A stretch of DNA of 64,000 nt from assembly GCA_038380435.1 (NCBI GenBank), contig JAWZYU010000011.1:76567501-76631500 (forward strand), written 5' to 3'. Below, piece after piece: positions 1 through 11,160 of the stretch (position 1 is the stretch's first letter; each line of letters starts with the position of its first letter). A program made the position numbers and the translations under genes. This DNA is from Ryuthela nishihirai (Eukaryota > Arthropoda > Arachnida > Araneae > Heptathelidae). A model generated the notes under the pieces. It worked only from the letters and a program-made list of their open reading frames with translations. It made no database searches and was not told where the DNA came from.

Positions 1-336
1 GCTGAGATAACTCAAAAAAAGAAAACTATTTAGACAAATGGAAAAATACGAAAAAAAAACACCTTCAACAATAATATTAAATAAACTTCCTTGAGAAAAG
101 CAGCAGTTTGATAAATATATGCATATTGAGTTTCCTGAGAGAATTTTATATTCCTTATAACAAAATTATATCGACACCAACATCGCCTTCCTATTTTTCT
201 ACGCTAAAAGCAAATTTGGACATGCAAACGAAGAGAGCTGATTTCTTACTCTTTTTTGTCGAGATGCTCACTTTCTAAAGGAATAAAATTGAAATATTTA
301 ATTAAGTTCCTTTCTAAACTCTTAAAAGTTACCACT
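1..336. other. AT-rich stretch, nothing recognised
   Basis: No open frame, repeat or RNA-like structure stands out here. Confidence 0.5.
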
Positions 337-600
337 CAATTATAATAATAAAGTCAAGATCAATTATAATAATAAAGCCAAGATCAATTATAATAATAAA
401 GCCAAGATCAATTATAATAACAAAGCCAAGATTAATTATAATAATAAAGCCAAGATCAATTATAATAATAAAGCCAAGATCAATTATAATAATAAAGCCA
501 AGATTAATTATAATAATAAAGCCAAGATCAATTATAATAATAAAGCCAAGATCAATTATAATAATAAAGGCAAGATCAATTATAATAATAAAGCCAAGAT
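337..600. repeat. 24-bp minisatellite, 11 copies
   Basis: Eleven head-to-tail copies of a 24-bp unit (core AATAATAAAGCCAAGATC) fill exactly 264 bp with no length change. Only a few point differences occur (GTC, GGC and GATTAA variants). The near-identity suggests recent expansion or ongoing homogenisation. Confidence 0.97.
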
Positions 601-693
601 AGAGAAATTCAAACCCAATACATATTTTTATTTCTTAGTTTATCAAAAAATTTTAATATAATATTAATACTTCAACCTCATGTTTTAGGTTTC

Positions 694-1130
694 GGTTGTT
701 TTAACTGTGAACGGCACCTCACAATGGCAAAATCGACAGGTCACAAAGACCTCAAAAGTTCAAAGAAGGTTAGAAGAAGGGGATCCACTGGACAACATTA
801 GAATTTAGATCGTAATCTTTCGTAAAGGGCATCAGAGAGTTCTTAAACGTGCACGGGATATATGTATGGTCTTAAAAGATGACCCTATAATCTACATGCT
901 TAATTCCTTGCGATTATTAACATTACGCTGTAGCCTATTGTTAAATTGTACACAGGTTATAGCCCTCATGCTCAAGAATCATGGCTAAATGTTTCAGCCG
1001 ATGGACGGTTGTTTTCCTTTTTATCACAGAGGTGTGGAATAGCGAATGTAAATCTAGACACAGGCATAGCAGACATCATGGGGTGAAGATTACGAGCCTG
1101 CAGCGCTACCAGCTAGGTTACCACTTCCCT
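694..1130 (-). repeat. SINE-A copy 1, degenerate, minus strand
   Basis: The left end shows the family tail in reverse (GGTTGTTTTAACTGTGAACG) and the CAGGTCACAAAGACC block. The right end, 1089-1130, is the reverse complement of the tRNA-like head, with TTACGAGCCTG and AGCGCTACC. The middle is strongly diverged. This is an old member of the SINE family best seen at 6065-6427 and 43045-43429. Confidence 0.75.
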
Positions 1131-1589
1131 CATATTTCGCTTTTGAGTAGAATTCAACGTTTCGAAGGATTGCAAGATTCCGATACTTAGAGCTGAAAAT
1201 TTGCTGCTATGTGAGGAGTCAGATGAATATATGCTGCAAAACGGTTAGATTTTTGAAGACGTGAGTGGATCGAGGCATTCAGCAATCACCTACAGACGCT
1301 GAAAGAGACAATATTTTATGTAATCTAATAAGTTTTGACGGGAAGACAAGTGAAGAGGAATGTTTCTCTTTGTAAGCGAAGGAGAATGCGATAAGAACAG
1401 CAAATGCTGATAATTCCAACTGCTATTAAGCAATTCAGCGTTACTTTCTAATTTAAAATGATTTGGGATCTAGTCGAACTTCGTTTTGACCATGACGTCA
1501 GAGCTGAAATTTGATTACCGAATCAGACATTTTTTAATACTTCGAGAACAATTTTTCCAATTTTTGCAGTTAAACCAACAGCTAATAAA
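1131..1589. other. Unassigned spacer
   Basis: No gene or repeat recognised. A consensus-like CRE octamer (TGACGTCA, 1493-1500) lies here, but one such site is expected by chance in a window of this size. Confidence 0.4.
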
Positions 1590-2440
1590 AAAGGAAGCGG
1601 ATCCTCTTTGCAAGCGGTAAGCTTCAAAGGAACGGAAGATAATCGCTTAATTGACGCACTTCCTGCTCTTTTGCAAGTTGCACCTGCGCAGTCCCGGCTA
1701 AGCTTTCCAATGCAAGATCGCTTTGTATGCTCAGCTCCGTCTGACATGTTCCCAATCCGAAACTTCCATCTCCAGCCCCTAGTCGCCATTAATCCATCAC
1801 GCTGTCTGTAACGACAACCAAAGCAGAGGACTTCTTCAATTGCCGAAGTATAGACGCAAGGCTGAGCGGATAGACAGAGGCTTAGCATTTTTACAGCTGA
1901 CTGGGGATCCTAAGACAGGCACACGTCAAGAGAGCCGCACGTCTGAGCAAGCAAAGAATCGTCGGAACAATCCTCTTCTCGGTCCCTCTCTTCCTTCCCA
2001 TTTCATTCCCCCACGTGCAAAGAAGGCATACGCCCTACTTTAGGGGGCGACTTAAGGGAAGCAGCAGGTTGCCGATGCGAACGGTACGGTCAGGTGACCC
2101 AGGGGAACTGCCACCCACACAACAGCGAGTGGAGGAGACGAAATTGAAAATCCTCCAGTGAGCGGCACACGAGTCTCTCTATATTTAGCCCCTTTGTTTG
2201 AGCAAGAGCCCCATCCGCCTTCACCCTTCATAATAACAGACAGCAGAACCGAGAACCTGGAGCTCAGGTAAACTGCAATCACTTTGCTACGGGCCGCCTA
2301 AGGTCACGAATACAGAGTAATCTATCTTCGCCCAACAGCAACGCTGAAGCGTACGGCCCACGTGATCGGGGAAAATTATAACTCCTCTGCGCTCCTGCGC
2401 ATTGCTCTTGCCTCTGCACGTCGCTGACATTGTGAAAAGG
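1590..2440. other. GC-richer unique-looking stretch, possible promoter or 5' exon
   Basis: This stretch is clearly richer in G+C and CpG than its surroundings and matches none of the repeat families in the window. Short frames run on both strands (such as 121 codons, minus, 1523-1888), but none resembles a known family. A good splice-donor-like string follows an AG at about 2266 (GAGCTCAG/GTAAACTG). It could be a CpG-rich promoter or first exon of a gene outside the window, or an unrecognised LTR. Nothing here decides between these. Confidence 0.3.
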
Positions 2441-3352
2441 GGCGAGGAAACATCAGTAGTCTGAATTTAATGAGTTTTAATCGCTTTCGCAATGTCTACT
2501 TCATTAACAAAGGGAACTCATTGTCGAACAGATTGAAGGCATTGCAGATGGAGTTCTCTTTTTCAATCAATCTCGGTGCGGGGATATTCTAGAGTAGAGA
2601 AATGTTTTTCTATTTAATAGATCGATGCAGTTTTCGTGAAATATTTAGTCACGAATTATTCATTTGGTTTCGTTTTGGAATTAATTTTTCTTTTTTAATA
2701 ATGTGTTTTGCACTTGTTTAGTAACTGGCGTTTTTCAAACATTTTTAAAGATTTGATGTGAAGTAATTTAATCGATCTGATATAAGTGAATATTATTGAT
2801 AACAACTGTTTCATTCATTTTATATACATTCGCATTTATAACCAAACTTCTACAAGAGTCAGTGGATAAGTGTATTTTTAAGATTTTACACATTTTTCGC
2901 TTCCTCTTATGCAGTTTCAAAGATCAGTCACATGACGTTATCGAACTCTGAGAAAACAACATTTTCTTCACTTTAGTAGCAATATTTTAAGTGATCGCCA
3001 TGTTGGATGTTTCAATAATAATTAACAGCATATGCACGAGCATTTGAAGAATTGGATGATTTGAGATTGAGATTTAAAGAATTTCTCACAAAAATGCAGC
3101 CTCAGAATTCAGATTTGCGCTAAAGTTTGAGACTAAGGAATCTGTAATGGATAAATGTAATGTGGAGTCACTTAAACTGAACGATTATGAGGTAGGTAAG
3201 TTTTATTTCAATGAATGTGAACAGCCATTCATTTTTCTGAATGTATGGTCTATATCGGAGATCGGTAACTCTCTGCTCTTTCAATACATGGGTGTTTCTT
3301 TATTATTCCGAGTACTAATCAATTTTGAAAAAAATTGTACAAAAATATATAT
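2441..3352. other. AT-rich spacer, nothing recognised
   Basis: No convincing coding frame or repeat was seen. The 69-codon frame at 3147-3356 has no family resemblance and runs into the MITE at 3357. Confidence 0.4.
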
Positions 3353-3356
3353 TTAA

Positions 3357-3631
3357 CACTTTGACTGCCGTATGAATCATATATGATTCACACTTAATTT
3401 GCTCCTGGGGCCGCGTGAATCATCCGTGCTTCACATACAAATTTGTAGTTCAGGGCCGTGAAGCACACGTGATTCATACTTTCAAAGTTTGTTTTTAAGC
3501 AACAAATTTATAAAAATTATATAAATTTATATTGTACAGCAATTTAAGACCAATTTTAGTTGATTTAACAAAAAAAAAAGACATGTGGCCCCAGGACTCG
3601 AAAAAATTTTAACATTGCGGCAGTTAAAGTG
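3357..3631. mobile_element. piggyBac-type MITE with TTAA target duplication
   Basis: A 275-bp element is bounded by TTAA on both sides (3353-3356, 3632-3635). Its terminal inverted repeats read CACTTTGACTGCCG on the left and CACTTTAACTGCCGC on the right strand. TTAA duplication is the piggyBac signature. There is no coding capacity. The interior has short palindromes, including a perfect 18-bp one at 3373-3390 (TGAATCATATATGATTCA), and related GTGAAGCAC/GTGATTCA motifs. Confidence 0.85.
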
Positions 3632-3635
3632 TTAA

Positions 3636-4914
3636 TGTTATCAGAACAATAACAAGAGTGAAATTATATTAAGGCTCACTGACAGACTAAACATGTCACA
3701 AATGGTCTCCTTGGGAGCGAGATGCATTAAGAATGTTTCTTCATCTTTGAAAACTGTATTCCTACACGAAATTCACCGAAAACCAACTGATAAGACGAAT
3801 CTCCAGTCCTGCATGAAGAGTCACAGCTGAAAAGTCACAACATCGGTCAATATTTTTTAAAGAAGTCGAACTAAAGTATCTATTGTCCAATTTCTTATTA
3901 AATCTTTTATGTAGAGTTGTATAGGAAAAAACAGAGGTGACTAAACCTAGACGTGATGAAGAAGTAACTGGTACTAGGGCTTATGTGTGTGAGTGGGTGT
4001 ATTAGGCATTCTTCGGCTCTCAAAATATTTTGATTGAAGATCAAAAAAATGGTCTTCTCCTTTGAAATATTGCCACTTCTGACTTATAGTGTTTGGGACT
4101 CTATCTCCTATAAATAGGAAAAAAACCGATCAAAATCATTGGGGCTTTTTCTTTTCCAAAAGCCAATGTTTTTCAATTTCTTCTATAACAGTTATCCCTG
4201 TTATTACACCACTAGGTCCATTTTTAACAAGGATACTAATCCGGAAAAAAATTTAGTTGAATTTTATCTCAATAATTGGACCAGTGGGACACTGAAAACG
4301 GTGAAAAGAGAATGCAAACCGATGCTAACCGATTGTCAACTAACTTAAGCTATTGATTCTATACTAAATGGAGAGTGACTAATCAACTACAACGATCAGA
4401 CCGTGAGCACTGCGAGGCCTAGGTTCGTCACCAGAATGGGAACTAGAGCTGGACGCCGGAGCGAAAAATAAACATGCAGAGCAAAGGAGAACTGGCATCT
4501 GGAACTAAAACACGATAAGGGCAAATCACCCAATTGTTATATTCGATAGCACAATACTTTGCTGATAATGAGTTGGCAAAGGATATGGCTAATAGAATCA
4601 AGGAGGGTAAATAACTAGAAAATTAAGCTTGCGACTCTAAATTTTATCCGGATAATTTGACCAGTGTCGTACCGAAATAATTACAGATGGTGTATTCGTT
4701 CACAGGAACTGTTTGTATGAAGAGAAAAGTTCCTAAGCTGTTAAACCATCTTCCTCAGAATATAGATGTAAATATATTTCTTTTTCTTTCTGGATTAAAG
4801 TATTTGTGCACAGAAAATATGAAAAACTGTGGGTTTTAATATTTACGAGAAAGAGGAGATGCTATTTGTATTTTAATTTTTTTTCTGTATCGATGACTTA
4901 AATACAGGGTGTTT
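3636..4914. other. Spacer, nothing recognised
   Basis: Frames are short (69 codons at 4139-4348) and carry no domain-like pattern. No repeat was recognised. Confidence 0.4.
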
Positions 4915-5002
4915 ATAAAGTAACTATCCATTTCTGTGAACAAACCTTTTAATAACTCTATTTGTGTTACAAATGAATCAAAACCAAGAAAACAACAAAA
5001 CA

Positions 5003-6009
5003 TTAATATGATTCAACATGACCCCCTTGCATGTCAACACACAAATCCCAAAGTTCAGTGGTAGAACAGTAAACCCTTTCCAAGATATCAGGTGTAATCT
5101 TAGTCACTGCAGCTATGATCCGCTCCATTAGTTGATTAATGCTGTTAATTTTCACCTTGTACTCCTCTGATTTGATATAACCCCACACAAAAAAATCTAG
5201 AGGTGTGAGGTCAGGTGACCCTGGAGCCCAAAATCTGACTGAACTTCTTCCGATCCACCTACCCGGAAAGGTCTCATGTAGGTAGTAACGGAAAATGTTT
5301 TGCAAAATGGGGTGGTGCCTATCTTATTGGAAGACAACAGTGTCGATAATTCCACCAGACACAAGTTGCGTCACCAAAAAAAAAAGTCTCCAGCATATCC
5401 CGGTAAATGTCGTCAATAATTGTGTTCTCAGAAAAACAGAAAGGGCCATATACCTTGGTCTTTGTGATGCCCAACCAAACATTAACCTTTGCAGAATCCC
5501 TTACCCACTCCAGACTTATGTGGATGTTCGTCAGTCCACATCCTACAGTTGTGCCTGTTGACAGGTCCACATGTGTGAAACGGCGCCTCATCACTGAACA
5601 AAATGTTATTCATTAGATCTCGTTCTACGGCTTCTAAAAGTCCTCCTCATGTAGCTTATGAAGCATCTGTAGATGATAACACCGTTTTTCCATTGTGAAA
5701 CATAGCGTTTTCCAAACAACCGTTTGCGTTACACCAAGCTCCCTGCTTAGTCTTTGTTGATGCACGAGAGCTACGATTGATTGCATCCTCTATGCGTTCC
5801 ACAGTCTCTGGTGATACTGGAGGTGGACCGGAACGTTTCTCGTCATGAACACTCCCTGTCCTCCGAAATGTGTTCACCAGGGATCTCATTGCTGCCCTTG
5901 TTGGCGGTGGTTTATGGAATTTACGAGTGAACTCTTGTCTCACCCCTTCGAAGGAGACACCTCGCAGACGTGTCTCAACTCCTGCTATTCTTTCTTCAGT
6001 CGTCAGCAT
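5003..6009 (-). pseudogene. mariner-type transposase, DUF4817 HTH plus DDD nuclease, broken
   Basis: Reading on the minus strand, the start at 6009 opens a helix-turn-helix N-terminus of the arthropod DUF4817 class (TRKFHKPPPTRAAMRSLVN, then RTGSVHDEKRSGPP). It continues to 5656. The nuclease core follows in other frames: LFSDEAPFHTCGPVN (first Asp) near 5590, and GSPDLTPLDFFVWGYIKS (third Asp) near 5180-5230. The region of the second Asp, near 5310-5340, is damaged by a stop where a QDGA-type motif is expected. At least two frameshifts and several stops separate the pieces, so it cannot make a working enzyme. It would have bound the element ends and catalysed cut-and-paste at TA. Confidence 0.85.
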
Positions 6010-6064
6010 GATTCACAAAACCTGGAACAGAAAATGATTGGTCAGCGTTTTCAGGGAAATGGAT

Positions 6065-6427
6065 CGGAGCGGGGGTGGCGCAGTCGGTAGCGCGCCAGGC
6101 TCGTAATCTGTAGTTCCCAGGTTCGAGTCCCAGCTGGGTCAGCGTTGAGATTTGTCTCCGCAAAAATTCCCCGCCCTGCCCACGGTCAGTAGGGGACACC
6201 GAGGAGCTTGTAAAGGCCGCCGTCCGTCGGATGGGACGTTAAGCCGTCGCCCCGTGTGCGGGAGAGCCATACCCTGTGCACGTTAAAGAACACGCTGGAT
6301 GGCCTTGATGGAGGCTACCATCTGTCCCCCAACCTTCTCTGAGCCTTCATGGTCCATGTGACCTGGCCATTTAGCACATGGTGTGCAAAAAAAGTGCCGC
6401 TCAGAGGTAAAACAACCCAAAACAACC
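6065..6427 (+). repeat. SINE-A copy 2, complete, tRNA-derived, with target duplication
   Basis: A 363-bp element is flanked by 13-bp direct repeats with one mismatch (CAGGGAAATGGAT at 6052-6064, CAGGAAAATGGAT at 6428-6440). The head resembles elongator tRNA-Met: box A-like GTGGCGCAGTCGGTAGCGC, anticodon-arm CAGGCTCGTAATCTG with CGT where Met has CAT, and box B GGTTCGAGTCC. The unrelated body ends in an AACAACCC repeat tail. Pol III transcription and LINE-driven mobilisation are inferred from this structure. It landed just inside the right terminal repeat of the mariner element. Confidence 0.93.
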
Positions 6428-6462
6428 CAGGAAAATGGATAGTTGCTTTATAAACACCCTTA

Positions 6463-6784
6463 TTTAATAAGTCGGAATCGATTGCTGCACAATTATGTGT
6501 GTGAAAAATACGGTGAAGACAAATCACCTAGTTTGGAATCGACAGCGAGAACAAAAACAACGACAACAACAGCAACGATAACAGCAATAATTAATAATAA
6601 TAACAACGATGACGACGACAACAAAGACAAAGCTAACAACAACAACGACGACAACAAAGACAAAGCTAACAACAACAACAATAATAAGAAGAAGAAGTGT
6701 TCAACAATGCCAGCGAAAATAAGTGATTTGTCTTCATATTTTTCACACACCTAATTCTTCAGTAATCGATTCCGACTTATTAAA
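6463..6784. mobile_element. TA-flanked MITE with microsatellite core
   Basis: Inverted arms of about 65 bp (outer ends TTTAATAAGTCGGAATCG / CGATTCCGACTTATTAAA) are flanked by TA at 6461-6462 and 6785-6786. The centre is a CAA/GAC trinucleotide-rich tract with a repeated block (GACAACAAAGACAAAGCTAA). The symmetrical arms and tract create long artificial frames on both strands. It abuts the right end of the mariner copy. Confidence 0.85.
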
Positions 6785-6786
6785 TA

Positions 6787-7952
6787 TTTAAATCATCGAT
6801 GCAGACATTCTCTGAATCCCTGAGCAAATGTATTTTTGCGAAGTTTCAATAATGTTTATTTTGCAGTACTGTGTAATGCGTTCGAATTAACCCGACTGAT
6901 AGTTAGTTTATTATTGTCTAGATAAAACAATTATTTTAAAAGAATAAAGACTAATTCACTTAATAAAAAAATGGATCGAACACACTTTACGGTTTTGAAT
7001 AATCAAGGTGATTGCCAAATAACTATTTTACAATTCCATAAGATCAGTGTTAACTAGTAAATATATCTCTTTCAATACGGATGTGTAAGACACTAAAACT
7101 TGATCATTTTACTCAAATGGCTTATCACTATGTGTCGCAGTTATATAAAAACTAATACACCTGTCCATCGATTTACGTGGTACTTGATTTACACGGTTTC
7201 GGTTTAGGGTGTCAAAAAATGCACCAGTTTCGATTTACACGGTGATAGATTCGGTTTATATGGCTGGATTCACATTTTTCTTAAGTGTGTAGCTGTAATA
7301 CATATAACGAAGTAGCAATGGTATACCATCAAAGGAGATTATTATAATTATCACAAAGTAAATATCAACTAAATAGTTTTAATTGGTATAATTTATTTCA
7401 AGAATATTAAGTTGTTAAGTTTATTTTATGTAGCAAAGAGGATCTGAACTTTTTCTATTCTAATCGTTACTTTTATCTTTGCAGATAAGACGTATTCTTC
7501 ACAACACGTAAAGGACCTTGAGATAAAATCATACATTTCTCATGAGCAGTTAGGCTATCACGTAATTTTAAGTATTCATTATTTGAAATCCCAAATTCCC
7601 AGAGATTTTTGCATTTTAAAAAACCCTGGGATTGAAATTTCTAGTCACATTTCCGGAGTTGCATGGAAAATTTCTTTAAAATGACCGACGAGGAACGATC
7701 AAGATTCACTCTTGAATCAAAGTTGATATTTATGTTAAAAGATCTTAATCCCCAAGTTAACATACGCCTGAATCTTATTTCTACTCTCTCTGTAATAGAC
7801 CTGCATCTGCAACTGTATTTAACCTTCTACTGGTGATAATAAAACAATAAAATGATATATATCTGCTGTGTGTCTTTGATCACCATAACTCTTCATATAA
7901 TAGAGCTAGGAACCTGATATTTTGACAGCGAATTAAGAATAACATGATGATG
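6787..7952. other. Spacer with a faint repeat remnant
   Basis: At about 7165-7265 the motif CGATTTACACGGT and variants recur, reminiscent of decayed pogo-type MITE sequence. No gene or intact element was seen in the rest. Confidence 0.35.
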
Positions 7953-7954
7953 TA

Positions 7955-8103
7955 CAGTCGCTCAAAAAAGTATCCGAACACTATGGTTGATTTCAGAATT
8001 AAAAAAAAATCTGCAACGATTTATTTTAGAAATTAGTGATCTGGCAACTTCGTGTCACGTGACACGAAGTTGCCAGATCACTAATTTCTAAAATAAATCG
8101 TTG

Positions 8104-8139
<36 letters not shown>

Positions 8140-8181
8140 CTGAAATCAACCATAGTGTTCGGATACTTTTTTGAGCGACTG
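7955..8181. mobile_element. Palindromic TA MITE, copy 1 (fold-back)
   Basis: This 227-bp element starts CAGTCGCTCAAAAAAGTATC, ends with the inverse, and is flanked by TA. It is an almost perfect palindrome centred on GTGTCACGTGACAC near 8053-8066, disturbed only by an A/T homopolymer length difference. Related copies lie at 14753, 15020 and 48892. The TA target and termini suggest mobilisation by a Tc1/mariner-type enzyme. Confidence 0.95.
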
Positions 8182-8183
8182 TA

Positions 8184-8761
8184 CAATGTCAGATATTAGT
8201 TCAATACGTTGAATAGGTGTTTAGAAATCGATATTTTAGGTAGATATTAAGGGATCTTTAATTCTTGATGGCCTGAACTTTCTAATAATGCATGATGACA
8301 TTATAACTTATTATTACTCACATGAAATAAACCCCTTAATGAGGCACGATTTGATACGACTGTTAAAAATAAACTGTTGTTTTGGAATTGGCTAGATGTT
8401 AATTCATACAGTTGGCCATTAAGGAATAATAGAAGAATGCTGTTGCACGAGGAGGTTTGCTGCATTTCTTTAACGCTCGTTCATCGTGCGTTAGTCGCAT
8501 TTTCATTTCGAATTCGGATCTTATGCAGAAACGTTCTTTCAAGTAACGAATCTTAAAGACAAAATATTGTCTGGCCTATGAAATTTTATGCATAAAAAAT
8601 ATTCAAATTGAACACATATATTATATTTTCGGAAAAACAAAAAGAAATTAAACACCAAATCAACGCCGAGGACATTTACCAGAAAAATAAATACTTATTA
8701 CAAATCTTATAGAGTTGTCTATAAAATGGCAACTTCTTAGATCGAATCATTTGCTATATAT
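8184..8761. other. Spacer, nothing recognised
   Basis: AT-rich, with no coding or repeat signal that I can support. Confidence 0.4.
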
Positions 8762-8991
8762 CAGTGGTTGTCAACCTTTTATGCTTCACGTAATCCCTGG
8801 AAATGTGTATGTAACTGGCGTACCCCTTGTATAGATGGATAAAACTATAGTTATAGTATAACGATGGGAATAAAATAAAATATACATATATGTATAACAT
8901 ATATCTAGCGACTTTTGGGCGCTTACGGCGTACCCCAAAAATTTTACCGCGCACCCCACGTTAATAAAGATTAACGTGGATAACCCTACTA
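8762..8991. mobile_element. Probable hAT-type non-autonomous element
   Basis: It begins CAGTGGTTGTCAACCTT, the typical hAT terminus, and contains the GTACCCC / GCGCACCCC motifs common in this class of MITE. The right end (GGATAACCCTACTA) is an imperfect inverse. No clean 8-bp target duplication is visible, so the right boundary is uncertain. Confidence 0.45.
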
Positions 8992-10470
8992 TATATAAAG
9001 ATGCGGGCAACGCTGACCAATTTTTCCGTTTTTCAAATGAAGTTTATTGGATTTTTTTTCCTTTTTTTTTCTTATTAATTTAATTATGGACAAGGAAAAA
9101 ATTTAATCCCTTGTCTCACATTTCAAAAAATTATTTTGTGTTTCTTAATGATTGGGATGCCTTTGGAAACCATGCCACTCACGAGTAAATATATCAGCAT
9201 TAGAGTGCAAATTTCAATATCAATCCATCCCTCAGCACTAATATGAGATGATCTGTCACAGGCATCAGGCCTAAAATTATGTCTCTGGTTGCTTTGGCAA
9301 CGCTGGCTTACCGCACTAACCTACTTTGGGTTTAAATATGAAATGTGATTGTGTTACTTGCTTGGGAACAAAAGTATCTTGATTCAGAATTAAAAACGTT
9401 TTAGAAAATGTGAAGTGATAAGTATTAAGTAATAGTCTTAACATGATCCGACTGAGAAGATGAAGCATTAATCAGTTTCTTGGGAAAACTGCCAGAAATA
9501 TTTTTCTAAACGATAATTGCGTTAATTACTAATTCCTTGGTTGTACTAAAAGTACCCAAAGGAGGACAGAATTGGCCACTCAAAGAATAAATAGAATAAT
9601 GTGCATCACAATAAAGTTTGACTGGTCTCTGTGAATGTAATACAAAACAGCAAATTGTTCCATTTGTTTTGAAGAAGCGTAAAAAGAAATTAATTGCGCA
9701 AGCATGCACATTTGATCATCTCTCTGTATTGTTGAAGCTGAATGCGGAGTCTGAAATAAAAACAAAATAAGCAAATATTTAATAATGCGGTGTTTCAAAA
9801 GCCTCGAATCTTAAGAGATTTTCATTCAAAGAGAAATTTTCTGCCTTCGTTTTCTTTGCTTCTTGTTTTACTTCCTGTTTTTTTCGACTGAGTGCTCTTT
9901 AGCATATGAATTTCGACTTTTCTGTATTTGTTTGACAATATTATTTCTTGTGTGCAATAGGTGCGAAGTGAAAAAGAGTCTAATCGCTCATCATGGGATT
10001 TCAGAAGGTTCTTGGCAATAGAAAACGTTTTATCATTAACATAGTCACTGACCTGATGGGAGTATTGTACAGCACAAACTCTTAATAGGGTACCAAAAAA
10101 AAAAGAACTAAAAGTACATTTTTTTGCCGAGACACATCCAGTGTGTTGCTAGCATGCCCAGGTTATGACGATGTCCACGGCTTAGCGTTCCGTAAGAAAA
10201 AAAGTGACATTTCTAAACCTATTAGTGGCCCATTTTTCACCGAAAGCACAGCTAGTTTAGTAAAAATGAAGTTCAACTCAGGCGTAGCTGAAAGTCGATT
10301 CTAGCCCTTGCGCGCGCTACCCAACTGACCCCACTGCCTTTCATAACTGGATGATATGTTCCTAAAAATGGAAATCTAAATAATTCCTTAAGGAAATATT
10401 TAGGGTTGATGTGATTACTTCTTTGAATTGATAGAAAGAAAAGAGATAAATTAAAAAAAATTTACAAGAG
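8992..10470. other. Spacer, nothing firmly recognised
   Basis: Mostly AT-rich. Minus frames at 9506-9798 overlap each other in two phases and have no recognisable domain. A CAACGCTG motif occurs twice (about 9008 and 9297) and may be more hAT debris. Confidence 0.3.
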
Positions 10471-11160
10471 TTTTGGTCACAGTTTAGATAGAGAAGGATG
10501 CAGAATTTGTAAAAATAAAGCAATTAAACTATTTAAGGAAATAATAACTAAGATATTGATTGAAAGAGAAACATTTCGAAGAGAAATTTAGTATGTTCAA
10601 TAGAAACATAGGTTAAATTTAATTTGTAATCAAGAAATGGAAATAAAAAACAATATGGTTCATATAGAATTTGATAACAACATGGAAAGTGATGATCACC
10701 AGGAAGCAAATAAATTTAATAAGCGTTTTTAATGAACTATCAAAAACGTTTTCTGAAACATATCAAGGAAAATGGTCCATGCACACCTCGAAATGTTTTT
10801 CACACCTATTACTTTGTAAAGTTATTGCTCTAATGAAGGGTGATACCACCATACGAGTATGTATATATACATACATAGATAAAATATATAATGTGCAATA
10901 TATAATCATTTCATTTGTCTATTGAAACTGAGGTATTTCCAAATAAATTAAAAATTTTGAAACTTGTACCCATACATGCAGATTCCTTTTCAAAATATGT
11001 GAAAAATTGGAGACCAACATCTTTATTGTCAGTTTTTGTACAAATCTTAGAAAAATGAATTAATAGCAGAATTTTTAATTTTAATAAGGGAAAAAGGTTA
11101 ATTGCACTAGAGAAGTATGCTTTTCAATCTGGTAAAAGATAATGCATTACTATTGACTTA

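Larger units (their letters stand above)
4915..6460 (-). mobile_element. mariner-like transposon (rosa-like group), split by a SINE
   Basis: The left end begins CAGGGTGTTTATAAAG after a TA. The right end is its inverted counterpart at about 6437-6460 (CTTTATAAACACCCT), lying beyond a SINE that occupies 6065-6427. Without the SINE and its duplicated target the element is about 1.17 kb. It encodes a broken transposase on the minus strand. The CAGGGTG termini match the second, better copy at 57635-58941. The outer right nucleotide is lost (CACCCTTA instead of CACCCTGTA). Confidence 0.85.

Noticed and set aside
1493..1500. Perfect CRE octamer TGACGTCA
   Set aside because: An eight-base match is expected about once by chance in 64 kb, and no adjacent promoter evidence exists.
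1523..1888. 121-codon minus frame as a gene
   Set aside because: The opposite strand has an overlapping frame of similar quality, and neither matches a family I know. Only the compositional anomaly is reported.
6443..6754. 103- and 85-codon frames on opposite strands
   Set aside because: Created by the inverted arms and the trinucleotide core of the MITE at 6463-6784.
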